Of a DNA stretch of 64,000 bases, positions 40,438-49,119 are shown in pieces. The notes below the pieces were generated by a model. That model was given only the letters and a program-made list of their open reading frames with translations, made no database searches and was not told the origin of the DNA. The position numbers were made by a program, and so were the translations under genes. Every line of letters starts with the position of its first letter. Position 1 is the first letter of the stretch. The stretch lies in contig NZ_JAHLPR010000003.1 of NCBI RefSeq assembly GCF_018918005.1, positions 62,001-126,000 of the forward strand. Reading direction: 5' to 3'. This DNA comes from Paenibacillus sp. MSJ-34. Its GTDB lineage: Bacteria > Bacillota > Bacilli > Paenibacillales > Paenibacillaceae.

Positions 40438-41604
40438 TTACACGTCGTCCACATTCACCCATGCGCCCGATTCGATGGACCGCTCCACCGCTTCCAGCAC
40501 CTGCTGGCATTTGACGCCGTCGGCGAAGTCGGGATGGAATGATCCGCCGGTTACAATGCTTTGGATAAACTCGTATACAATATGAACGAATGAATGCTCG
40601 TATCCGATAATATGGCCCGGGGGCCACCAGTTGCCGGCGTACTTATGAACGCCTTCCGTCACCTTAATCGTGCGAAAGCCTTGCAAATGCGGCTCGTCGT
40701 CCAGCAAATATACCTCCAACTCGTTCAAGCGTTCGAGATTAAAGCGCAGGCTTCCTCTGCTGCCGTTAATTTCGAACGTGTTGCCATTTTTCCAGCCGGT
40801 AGCGAAACGGGTCGCTTCGAACGTACCGAGCGCGCCGTTTTTGAATTGCGCCAAGAACGAAGTCGTATCGTCAACCGTAACGTCTCCCATTTGGGCGGCA
40901 GCGGGCGCATCCTGTCCGCCTGTCCCGGAAGGAAGCGGGCGCTTCGTCACAAATGTTTTGCTCTGGCCGACGACTCTGTCGAAGTCGCCGATTAGAAAAT
41001 GCGCCAAATCGATGGAATGCGCGTTAATATCGCCATGCGCGCCGGAACCCGCCACGCTTTTTTGCATCCGCCAGGCGAGCGGAAACATCGGATCGACCAA
41101 CCAATCCTGCAAATACGTTGCGCGGTAATGATGAATCTCGCCCAATCTGCCCTCGTCGATTAATTGTTTGGCAAGCTGGACGGCGGGCAAAAATCGGTAA
41201 TTGAAACAAATCGCGTGTCTGACCCCGGCTTCGCGGACAGCAGCAAGCATCTCGCGCGAATCCTGCAAGGAGAGCGCAAGCGGCTTCTCGCATAAGATAT
41301 GTTTGCCCGCTTTCGCAGCGGCGATCGCGATATCCTTATGCGCGTCGCTCGGCGCGTTGATGTCGATCAGATCGATATCGTCCCGTTCCGTTAGCGCGCG
41401 CCAATCCGTTTCATAACCGGCCCACCCGAATTTGTCGGCAGCCTGCCGGACCGCCTTCTCATCCCGGCCGCAAATCGCTTTCATATTGACGGACGCATCC
41501 ATATCGAAAAACATACCGACATCGCGATAAGCGTGACTGTGCGCCTTCCCCATAAATTTATAACCTACCATGCCCACATTGACCGTTAGTTTTTCATTCG
41601 CCAT
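40438..41604 (-). CDS. Gfo/Idh/MocA family NAD(P)-dependent oxidoreductase
   Basis: A 388-residue protein. The start is the ATG at 41604, with GGTGAG close upstream. The Rossmann N-terminus is VNVGMVGYKFMGKAHSHAYRD; EKPLALSLQDSREML contains the conserved EKP lysine; the C-terminal alpha/beta domain includes GAHGDINAHSIDLAHFLIGD with catalytic Asp and His. Such enzymes oxidise or reduce sugars and inositols. The substrate cannot be told. It lies alone between an M29 peptidase gene and the repeat-containing gap, with its own terminator. Confidence 0.92.
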   Translation of the reverse strand: MANEKLTVNVGMVGYKFMGKAHSHAYRDVGMFFDMDASVNMKAICGRDEKAVRQAADKFGWAGYETDWRALTERDDIDLIDINAPSDAHKDIAIAAAKAGKHILCEKPLALSLQDSREMLAAVREAGVRHAICFNYRFLPAVQLAKQLIDEGRLGEIHHYRATYLQDWLVDPMFPLAWRMQKSVAGSGAHGDINAHSIDLAHFLIGDFDRVVGQSKTFVTKRPLPSGTGGQDAPAAAQMGDVTVDDTTSFLAQFKNGALGTFEATRFATGWKNGNTFEINGSRGSLRFNLERLNELEVYLLDDEPHLQGFRTIKVTEGVHKYAGNWWPPGHIIGYEHSFVHIVYEFIQSIVTGGSFHPDFADGVKCQQVLEAVERSIESGAWVNVDDV

Positions 41605-41706
41605 ACACTCACCAGCCTTTGCGCTTTTTAATGGTATCAGTATGTAATCTTTCATTTCCTAACTTTTTCTTCATCTGCATCCAAAAACCTTCTGCAACCG
41701 AGAAAT

Positions 41707-42774
41707 TTAAAACAACCATTTGCCGCCCCGTTGCACGAGTACATCGTCGAGATACAGCTCGCCGCCGCGCTGCAAACTTTTCACCATATCCCAATGGATT
41801 GCGGAATCGTTGCCTTTGCCCGCGTAATCAACGGCGCGCCCGACGGCGAGATGAACGGATCCGCCGATTTTTTCGTCGAACAAAATGTTTTTCGTCGGCT
41901 GCCGAATGCCGAAGTTCATGCCGATTCCCAACTCTCCCAAGTAGCGCGCGCCTTTATCGGTGTTTAAAGCCGAAGCGAGAAATTCCTGTCCTTTTTCCGC
42001 GGAATAATCAACGATCTTCCCTTCTTTAAAGGTAAGGCGGATGCCGGCAATTTCCTGCTCGTTAAACAGCGTCGGCCATTCGAAATAGATGTATCCTTCC
42101 GTCTTCAAATGATTCGGCGTGAAGTAAAATTCGCCGTCCGGAATATTGTGCTCGCCGGCGCTAATGACAGCGCGACGCTCTTCGATATCTACCGTCAAAT
42201 CGGTTTCATTCGCCACGATGCGCACCTTGGACGCTTTGTTAAACAACTCCGCCGCATGCTGCATTTCCTTCTCCAAGGCGGCGTAATCCGCATTGGTGGC
42301 GCTATATACGAAATCTTCGTATTCTTCAAGCGACATATCCGCTTCTTGCGCCTGCGAATTCGTCGGAAACAGCGTAATGACCCAACGGAGGCCGCCCGAC
42401 ATTAAATATTGCATTTGCGGGGCGGTCGCCTTCCGCCGCCGCGCGATTCTCGCCGGGTCGACATGGCTCAGTACCTTTGTATTGTCCGAGCCAAGAATAC
42501 GTATGTATCCGTCCGCATATCGGTACAGCCAATCGATATGGTCCACATTGGCAAGTTGATCGTCGCCCGCCTCGTCATAAAATATTTTTTCCAGCTCCGC
42601 CAAACCGATCTGCGTTAGCGGGAGCGCTCCGCACTGAAGCACTTTCCGGTACACTTCTTTGACCAAGGGCCCGGTCGCGGCATCCCCGACGATCAAAATT
42701 TTGTCCCCCGATTTTACTTTAATGGAATGGTTCACCAAAATATCCGCAAGTTTCGCAATTCTCGGATCCGCCAT
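41707..42774 (-). CDS. M29 family metallo-aminopeptidase
   Basis: A 355-residue protein from an ATG at 42774 with GGGAGGAT upstream. M29 landmarks are VANETDLTVDIEER, NIPDGEFYFTP (metal ligand Glu after the DG), LGELGIGMNFGI and the His-containing GGSVHLAVGRAVDY followed by SAIHWDMVKSL. It removes N-terminal residues from peptides in the cytoplasm. It is shorter than the AmpS-type members (about 410) and resembles the compact subgroup. Confidence 0.9.
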   Translation of the reverse strand: MADPRIAKLADILVNHSIKVKSGDKILIVGDAATGPLVKEVYRKVLQCGALPLTQIGLAELEKIFYDEAGDDQLANVDHIDWLYRYADGYIRILGSDNTKVLSHVDPARIARRRKATAPQMQYLMSGGLRWVITLFPTNSQAQEADMSLEEYEDFVYSATNADYAALEKEMQHAAELFNKASKVRIVANETDLTVDIEERRAVISAGEHNIPDGEFYFTPNHLKTEGYIYFEWPTLFNEQEIAGIRLTFKEGKIVDYSAEKGQEFLASALNTDKGARYLGELGIGMNFGIRQPTKNILFDEKIGGSVHLAVGRAVDYAGKGNDSAIHWDMVKSLQRGGELYLDDVLVQRGGKWLF

Positions 42775-42830
42775 CGTATCCTCCCGGCAATAAATTTGTT
42801 ATATTTCAACATTCCTTCGTTAGGCATGTC

Positions 42831-44048
42831 TTAGACATCGTCTTCCGAAGTAAACCACTTTTGCCGCGACCATACCGAACGGAACGCTGCGGCGAGCAGC
42901 AGTCCTCCCGGCAACGGCAGAAGCTTGAGCAACCATTCCAGCCCGCCGAACGCGAGCGGAATATATAAAATAACGGCAAAGACGCAATGAGCCCGAAAAA
43001 CCAATTGCACGATCGCTCGTTTGCGCCATAGGTCCGGCAGCGGATAAATCGACCGCCAGAACGAATAGGAATGCAGCTGTCGCACCGCCGTCAATTGCAT
43101 TCCGATGACAAGCGCGAAGAAGCCGTACAATGCAACGGCCCAAGCCGAGTCGCGCACCCAGAAGAGGACAAACAACCCTAGAACCGTCAACCGTATCGCC
43201 ATGCCGAACACTTCGCCGCGCAAAAACGACTTTGTAAACAAGTAAAAGTATGCGGACTCGCGCCGAAACGGAATACGGCCGGCGGCCCAGTTCATCCAGG
43301 AACGCTTATAGACGCGCTGGGGCGTTGCAGGCATGTCGACGAATAAATTCATAAACATCAGAATGCGCCCCTGTTGCTCTTGCTCCAGCCGGATGAGGCG
43401 TTCCCACGCCACCGGGTACCGCAAAGGCAAACGAAGCGCCATGATATAGGTAATGGCAGCAATCGCGCTGAAAACGGCCGCTTTCCAAACAGGCTGCCAT
43501 AACCAGACGGCAATCATGCCGACGCTAAACGCCCAACGTACCATGCGGAACGATTCTCGCGCCAACGGGCGGTTCATATTCCGTTCCCGCCAACTGCCGT
43601 GGCTGTTTATCGCCTTTAAGATGAGCCATACCGCCAGTAACAGCACGAAAGGTTTCGGATCGGCGTCGGCCCGAACGTACAGCGGCCACAATATTCCAAA
43701 CGCGATGAATAACCAAATCGACTGCTGCACCATACTGTATTTCCAACTGCCCCGGAAATATTCCTTCATCCGCGGCTCCATTGGAAGCAAAAATATAATG
43801 TCGGCAGGTTGCAAAAATGTGCGGAAAGAACTGAATGTGACAAATGGCGCTAGCACCAGTAGCGCTATGTAGCGAATTGGAAACGATTCCGGTATGTTTT
43901 GTAAAAACCAAACGTAATAAGCGGAAAATGCGATAATGACGAAAGCAAGCAGTGTGGCCGATCCGCCCTGTATCACATAGCGAAAATAAGGGAACAGCTC
44001 TTTCCAATATTGCTGGCGCCGCCGCTGCCATAATTGATCCAGTCGCAT
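42831..44048 (-). CDS. ecsB: ABC transporter permease EcsB
   Basis: A 405-residue protein with about nine hydrophobic segments. The N-terminus LWQRRRQQYWKELFPYFRYVIQGG and the later DIIFLLPMEPRMKEYFRGSWKYS are EcsB signatures. The Ecs transporter affects secretion, membrane-protease regulation and competence in B. subtilis; its substrate is debated. It starts four bases after the ecsA stop, so the pair is coupled. No ecsC is present downstream. Confidence 0.92.
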   Translation of the reverse strand: MRLDQLWQRRRQQYWKELFPYFRYVIQGGSATLLAFVIIAFSAYYVWFLQNIPESFPIRYIALLVLAPFVTFSSFRTFLQPADIIFLLPMEPRMKEYFRGSWKYSMVQQSIWLFIAFGILWPLYVRADADPKPFVLLLAVWLILKAINSHGSWRERNMNRPLARESFRMVRWAFSVGMIAVWLWQPVWKAAVFSAIAAITYIMALRLPLRYPVAWERLIRLEQEQQGRILMFMNLFVDMPATPQRVYKRSWMNWAAGRIPFRRESAYFYLFTKSFLRGEVFGMAIRLTVLGLFVLFWVRDSAWAVALYGFFALVIGMQLTAVRQLHSYSFWRSIYPLPDLWRKRAIVQLVFRAHCVFAVILYIPLAFGGLEWLLKLLPLPGGLLLAAAFRSVWSRQKWFTSEDDV

Positions 44049-44052
44049 CGAT

Positions 44053-44793
44053 CTACCCCCCGCCTTTGACCAGCGTGTAGAAACATTCTTCCAGCGTCAA
44101 CCGATCGGATCCCGCCGCAGCTCGTATATCGTCCAGCGTCCCCTGCGCGATGATGCGGCCATAATGAAGAACGATGAATCGATCGCAATAGGTTTCAATG
44201 GTTGATAAAATATGCGAGCTCAATAAAATCGACGAGCCGCTGGTCTTCGTCTCCACCATAAAGTCGAGCAGCGAACGGATTCCAAGCGGGTCCAGTCCTA
44301 GAAACGGCTCGTCAATGACATAGAGTGGCGGATGGACAAGAAAAGCGCTCATAATCATGACCTTTTGGCGCATTCCCTTGGATAAATGTTTCGAGAAATT
44401 TTCGCGCTTATCGCGCATTTGAAATAAATCGAGCAGCATTTGCGCCCGTTCGGCGTAATCGTCGCGCTCGACGCCGTATGCCATGGCGGAAAGCTCCAAA
44501 TGCTCCTGAACCGTCAATTCTTCGTATAGGATCGGCGATTCAGGCACATAGGCAAGCGAACCGCGGTATAGCTCCGGCGCTTCGTCCAGCGTCTTGCCGT
44601 CAAGCCGGACCCGGCCTTGATGAGGCTGCAGCAATCCCAGAATATGCTTCATCGTCGTGCTTTTGCCGGCGCCGTTCAAACCGATCAAACCGACCATCTC
44701 GCCTTGCTTGACTTCAAATGTTACGTCATGCAGCACCGGCCTGCCGATGCTGTAACCGCCTGTCAATTGTTCCACTTGCAAGATCGGATTCAT
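44053..44793 (-). CDS. ecsA: ABC transporter ATPase EcsA
   Basis: A 246-residue ATPase: Walker A GLNGAGKST, signature LSKGMRQKVMIMSAFL, Walker B LYVIDEPFLGLDP. The LSKGMRQK signature and DEPFLGLDP are typical of EcsA. The ATG at 44793 has GAGGTGAG upstream. It drives EcsB encoded next. Confidence 0.93.
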   Translation of the reverse strand: MNPILQVEQLTGGYSIGRPVLHDVTFEVKQGEMVGLIGLNGAGKSTTMKHILGLLQPHQGRVRLDGKTLDEAPELYRGSLAYVPESPILYEELTVQEHLELSAMAYGVERDDYAERAQMLLDLFQMRDKRENFSKHLSKGMRQKVMIMSAFLVHPPLYVIDEPFLGLDPLGIRSLLDFMVETKTSGSSILLSSHILSTIETYCDRFIVLHYGRIIAQGTLDDIRAAAGSDRLTLEECFYTLVKGGG

Positions 44794-44862
44794 ATGATAC
44801 GTCTCACCTCTTATTCCTCATTATAACGAAGCGAAATGGAAGTTGCGAATCCGCATAACGAA

Positions 44863-44893
44863 ATCCCTCCGTACGATCATCGTACGGAGGGAT
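44863..44893 (-). terminator. Strong hairpin between ecsA and the solute-binding gene
   Basis: ATCCCTCCGTACGAT and ATCGTACGGAGGGAT are perfectly complementary (15 bp) with a 1-2-nt loop. On the minus strand TTTCGTT follows. It is placed 26 bases after the stop of the lipoprotein gene, upstream of ecsA. Confidence 0.75.
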
Positions 44894-44918
44894 CTTTATA
44901 AGCAACGCAAAGGGCGCG

Positions 44919-46406
44919 TTAAGGCGCGTCAGCCACCGTTTCGGACTGAGCCGAGCCTTCCGATACCTCCTCAGTTTGCTCCGGGTTTTGCTCCTGCTGT
45001 TCTTTTTGCTTCTTTTCCTCTTCCTTCGCTTTGATCAGTTCCAATTGTCCCTTCTCTTGAATGGCGCTTAACGCTTCTTCGGTCGTTTTCTTGCCGTCGA
45101 CGACTTGCTGCGCTTCTTCATTGAAGAGGTTCGTCAACGTTCCGTAGAAATTCGACGGCATCTTCTCCCATGTATTGTTTGTCGTCGATTTCGGTTTCAG
45201 CTTGTAGAACGCTTCAATGTTGCGATTGTCGGTATTTTTCATTATGGATGTGCGCGTCAACAGATCGCCGTCAAACGAACGGGATTGAATTTTGGCAAAT
45301 TGCTCGCCGTTAATATATTTGATAAATTCCCAAGCGGCGCGTTGGTTCGCCGAGTTGGCGTTCACGCTAAAAATATCGCTTAGGCTGAGTTCGCTAGAAG
45401 TTTCAGGATCGGCCGGATTAACGGGGATTGTCACAAGATCCCATTGAAATTTCTTAATAGTTTTGGACATTTCCGACGCTTGTTCGAGTTCCCGCATATA
45501 GTAGGTTGCGCCCAAAATCATTCCGACCCGGCCCGATATAAACAAATCTCTGCTGTAATATTCCTCCATCGTCATGCCGCCCATCATATCTTGTTGCTTC
45601 GGCGTGTAGACGGCCCCGGATTTAATCGCATTCACTCCCATGTCAAACACCCTGCGCCAATTATCCGAGTCGAATGTCAGCTTCTCCCCGTCCCCGCTAA
45701 GGAAAGCCAAATCTTCGGTTTGCCCCATCGAATTAATCAAGTCGAAGATGCTGCTTTGGTAACTCCGCAATTGCAAGCCGTAAATTCTTTCTTTCTCGTC
45801 GCCGCCGGTCGGAAAACGTTTCGCCAAATCGAACAATTCTTGCCATGACATTTGATCCCGCGGAAGGTCGATTTGATGTTCGTTAAACAGATCCACGTTA
45901 TAGTACAAAGCATTGCTGTAAAATGTCGGCGCCAATCCGTACAGCTTGCCGCCGCCCTTTTCCCGCAGCAACTCGACAACGGATGGCAGCATGCCGGCAG
46001 TGTCAAATTTATCTTGCGCGATAACGGACTCCAAATCATACAGCATTCCTTCCGCTGCCAATTCCTCGTAACTTTCGATGTTCATCATCAAAACATCGGG
46101 CTGCTCTTTGTCGACAAATTTGCGGAATGCCTTCTTATAATCAAATACGCCGCTTTCATCCATATCCGAGTACATCGATCTCGTGCTCACGACTTCGATT
46201 TCGATATTCGGAAATTGGGTCGCGAACAAGTTTCCGTACTTTTGGAAGAAATAGTTTTCATCCCAAAACATGACTCTAAGCGTCCCTTCCGCTTCCGCAT
46301 CCAATTTCGGCAACGCTTCCTTCGCCCCGGTTCCACAGCCGCCTAGTACCACCGCCGCAACAAGCAGCACGGCCAGCAATCCTTTGAGCTTCCACCTACT
46401 AAACAT
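44919..46406 (-). CDS. Extracellular solute-binding lipoprotein with charged C-terminal tail
   Basis: A 495-residue family-1-type binding protein. The signal peptide ends in a lipobox (VVLGGCGTG). The mature part has LRVMFWDENYFFQKYGN, PDVLMMNIESYEELAAEGMLYDLE and YGLAPTFYSNALYYNVDLF, as in sugar-binding proteins of CUT1 importers. The last 45 residues are an unusual Glu/Lys/Gln-rich tail (KAKEEEKKQKEQQEQ). No permease or ATPase gene adjoins it, so it is an orphan that may use a distant transporter or act as a sensor. Confidence 0.88.
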   Translation of the reverse strand: MFSRWKLKGLLAVLLVAAVVLGGCGTGAKEALPKLDAEAEGTLRVMFWDENYFFQKYGNLFATQFPNIEIEVVSTRSMYSDMDESGVFDYKKAFRKFVDKEQPDVLMMNIESYEELAAEGMLYDLESVIAQDKFDTAGMLPSVVELLREKGGGKLYGLAPTFYSNALYYNVDLFNEHQIDLPRDQMSWQELFDLAKRFPTGGDEKERIYGLQLRSYQSSIFDLINSMGQTEDLAFLSGDGEKLTFDSDNWRRVFDMGVNAIKSGAVYTPKQQDMMGGMTMEEYYSRDLFISGRVGMILGATYYMRELEQASEMSKTIKKFQWDLVTIPVNPADPETSSELSLSDIFSVNANSANQRAAWEFIKYINGEQFAKIQSRSFDGDLLTRTSIMKNTDNRNIEAFYKLKPKSTTNNTWEKMPSNFYGTLTNLFNEEAQQVVDGKKTTEEALSAIQEKGQLELIKAKEEEKKQKEQQEQNPEQTEEVSEGSAQSETVADAP

Positions 46407-46530
46407 CTCCTACGTTTCCTCCATTCAACTATGAATTTCCAAATGATAAAATACCATCCCTATTAATAGACGCGTTCACCGGCATAATGTTTATCCATAT
46501 GGAAAATATTTTCGGCGTACCCGTTTTAAT

Positions 46531-46582
46531 AGTGCGTGTTCAAAAAGTAGACTTTTCAGCACCGAGAAGGTTGCGAGAACCC
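46531..46582. repeat. Truncated copy of the MITE-like element
   Basis: These 52 bases match the first 52 bases of the element at 23927-24108 with a single visible mismatch (GTAGAC for GTCGAC). The rest of the element is missing; the sequence then becomes unrelated. Confidence 0.8.
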
Positions 46583-46779
46583 TTGGCCCATGCTTCCGAA
46601 GTGAGTTTTGCTGCGCAAAACTTTCAGGAGAGCGTGCGATAACGCATGTTCCTTGTTTGACTATAAGAGTAATACACAGTTCTTAACGAACGGCTAATGA
46701 AACCCTTAATAAATGCTTAATTAGTTACCCCTGGAAAAGTCGGGCTTTCCCTAGTTAGTATATTTTAACATGGAAATGA

Positions 46780-47035
46780 TAGCAAGTCACAGTACCGTTC
46801 AACGGGTGGCTTGATTCGGCCCCTATAAGGGGCATGATACTGGCCTGGCAGCGCCTAAAGGCGCGGTTTCGCAGCAATTTTACCGGCTACCCCCTCAAGG
46901 GGTTTATTGAGATGCCTGGTGGGCTAAACTGCTGCCGCCCATGGGTACCGCAATTCTCAGTATAGCAAACGGAGGCTTTGCTCCGTCATGCCTCACGGCA
47001 CTTCCTGTTCCGTTCTCCCAGGCATAGCCCGGGGC
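46780..47035. ncRNA. Unclassified stem-loop-rich RNA candidate, possibly ORF-less HEARO/omega-RNA-like
   Basis: The 640-nt gap between two genes holds at least five compact hairpins: CCGTT-C-AACGG, GCCCCT-ATA-AGGGGC, GCGCCT-AA-AGGCGC, CCCC-TCAA-GGGG and CGGAG-GCTTTG-CTCCG. ATGCCTGG (46912) can pair with CCAGGCAT (47019) as an enclosing long-range stem. The start follows the tetranucleotide ATGA, which is where HEARO elements are reported to insert. There is no IscB/IsrB gene, so this would be an ORF-less copy. The HEARO idea rests on remembered features, not on an alignment. Confidence 0.35.
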
Positions 47036-47047
47036 TTAATATTTAAA

Positions 47048-48793
47048 TTAGCGTCGAATCTGGAACAATTCGCGTAGATGCGGCATGATTGCATGCACAT
47101 AGTCCCTAACTTCGTCAGAAGACTCCATGCGAAGCGCCGCTTCCGCCATTTCCTTCGTTTGCGCCGCCGTTATTGCGCTAAGCGCAATGCGTGCGGGAAG
47201 AACGGCGCCGGCATTCATGGAAAACCGGTCCAGTCCGAGGCCGAGCATAATCGGAATCGCGGCAAGATCGCCCGCCATTTCGCCGCAAAGGCTTACCCAT
47301 TTGCCTTCCTTATGCCCGTTGTCGATCACGAGTCGAATCAAACGCAGCACCGCGGGATGAATCGGATCCGTCAAATGCGATAACTTTTCGTTCGTACGAT
47401 CGGCCGCCATCGTAAACTGTACGAGATCATTCGTGCCGATACTGAAGAAATCGGCTTCTTTCGCAAGTTGATCCGATATAAGGGCGGCGGCTGGCACCTC
47501 GATCATGATTCCGACTTCCATGCGATGACGATAGTTGACGCCTATGGCGTCCAAATCCGCCTTCGCTTCGGCGAGCAGCGCCTTAGCGGCGCGCAATTCC
47601 TGCAAAGTGGCGATCATCGGGAACATGATCTTCACGTTGCCGAATGCGCTCGCGCGCAAAATCGCCCGCAACTGCGCCTTGAACGTATCCCGCTCGTCCA
47701 GGCTGAGACGGATCGCCCGATAACCGAGAAACGGATTCCTCTCCCGCGGCCGTTTCGCATAATCCAGTTCTTTATCTCCCCCGATATCGAGCGTTCGTAT
47801 GACGATCGGCGACATGCCGCCGAAAGCTTCGGCCGCCAGTTTATAAGCGTAAAATTGTTCCTCCTCCGTCGGCCAATTCCGGCGTCCCATAAACAATAAT
47901 TCCGTTCGGAACAGCCCTATGCCTTCCGCCCCGTTGTTGCGCGCATGAACCGCATCCGCCGGATTGCCGATATTGGCTGCCAACTCCACAATTTTGCCGT
48001 CCGCCGTAACGGAAGGAGCATGCAAATACGCTTTGGATTCCTCCCGCTGCCGTTCGTACGTTTCTTTTGCTTTTCGGTATGCGGACACTTGCTCTGCCGT
48101 CGGATTGATAAGCAATTCGCCTTTCACCCCGTCCAGAATAACGAAATCCCCGTTGTTCAACGACGATGTCGCGTTCTTTAAACCGACGACGGCGGGTATT
48201 TCCATCGATCTGGCCATAATGGCCGAATGCGACATACTGCCGCCGATATTCGCAGCAAACCCGGCGACGCGTTCGCGCTCGAGTTGGGCAGAGTCCGAAG
48301 GGGTCAAATCGTGCGCAATTAGCACAACCGGCCCGTCAAGATCGCATAATGACAGTTGCTCGCTTCCGGTGAGCAATCCGTGCAGACGCTTGCTAATATC
48401 GCGAAAATCCGCAGCCCGTTCGTTCATATATACATTGTCCATACTTTCGAAAAATTGGACCAATTCCTGCGTCACATCGGATAGTGCCGCCTCGGCGTTG
48501 ATCAACTGCCCGGCAATGAGTTCTTTCGCGCGTCCGACGAATTCTTCATCTTTCAGCACCATAATATGCGACTCGAAAATTTCGGCGTAATCGAGCCCCA
48601 TTGTGGCGCGAGTTCGCTCCTGCAGTTCCTTTAGCTGAGAGACGGCCTGCTCCACGGCCGCGGTGAAACGCGCAACCTCCTCGGTCGACTTCTCGGGACG
48701 AAGCTGTATTCGTTCCACTTCCTTCGCCTGCTCCAACAAAAACGCATGTCCCCATGCATACCCGGGCGCTGCCGCTATTCCCGTTAATTTCAT
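47048..48793 (-). CDS. ptsI: PTS enzyme I (phosphoenolpyruvate-protein phosphotransferase)
   Basis: A 581-residue enzyme that takes phosphate from PEP and passes it to HPr. The start is the ATG at 48793 with GGGAGGG upstream, giving MKLTGIAAAPGYAWG. The active-site His lies in GGSMSHSAIMARS; the PEP-binding barrel has GIGLFRTELLFMGR and the C-terminal catalytic motif SLCGEMAGD with Cys. It starts 20 bases after ptsH and is the last gene of the PTS block. Confidence 0.96.
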   Translation of the reverse strand: MKLTGIAAAPGYAWGHAFLLEQAKEVERIQLRPEKSTEEVARFTAAVEQAVSQLKELQERTRATMGLDYAEIFESHIMVLKDEEFVGRAKELIAGQLINAEAALSDVTQELVQFFESMDNVYMNERAADFRDISKRLHGLLTGSEQLSLCDLDGPVVLIAHDLTPSDSAQLERERVAGFAANIGGSMSHSAIMARSMEIPAVVGLKNATSSLNNGDFVILDGVKGELLINPTAEQVSAYRKAKETYERQREESKAYLHAPSVTADGKIVELAANIGNPADAVHARNNGAEGIGLFRTELLFMGRRNWPTEEEQFYAYKLAAEAFGGMSPIVIRTLDIGGDKELDYAKRPRERNPFLGYRAIRLSLDERDTFKAQLRAILRASAFGNVKIMFPMIATLQELRAAKALLAEAKADLDAIGVNYRHRMEVGIMIEVPAAALISDQLAKEADFFSIGTNDLVQFTMAADRTNEKLSHLTDPIHPAVLRLIRLVIDNGHKEGKWVSLCGEMAGDLAAIPIMLGLGLDRFSMNAGAVLPARIALSAITAAQTKEMAEAALRMESSDEVRDYVHAIMPHLRELFQIRR

Positions 48794-48812
48794 TGTTTCG
48801 CCCTCCCGGCAT

Positions 48813-49073
48813 TTATTCGAATATCGATTGTACGATTTCGCCGATTTGCCGAACCGCTTCCGCTTCGTCCTCTCCTTCGGCAATCACCGCGACCCGATCC
48901 CCTTGTTTCAAACCTAATTTTAAAATGCCGATCAAGCTTTTGGCGGATATCCGCGTTCCGTCTTCGGTCTCCAATTCGATTCTGCACGGAAACGTCTCCG
49001 CCTTTTTTATAATGGCTCCCGCCGGTCTGGCATGTATGCCTGTAGGGTTGTTGATGATATATCGTTGTTGCAT
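48813..49073 (-). CDS. ptsH: Phosphocarrier protein HPr
   Basis: An 86-residue protein. The start is the ATG at 49073 with AAGGAG upstream. His14 in TGIHARPAG accepts phosphate from enzyme I. Ser46 in AKSLIGILKLG is the regulatory site of HPr kinase, so this is a true HPr, not a Crh (Crh lacks the His). It carries phosphate to the IIA encoded in the same cluster. Confidence 0.96.
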   Translation of the reverse strand: MQQRYIINNPTGIHARPAGAIIKKAETFPCRIELETEDGTRISAKSLIGILKLGLKQGDRVAVIAEGEDEAEAVRQIGEIVQSIFE

Positions 49074-49119
49074 AAGGTCCACTCCTTTTCCGATTCCCCC
49101 ACGTTTGCCCATATGCTCG

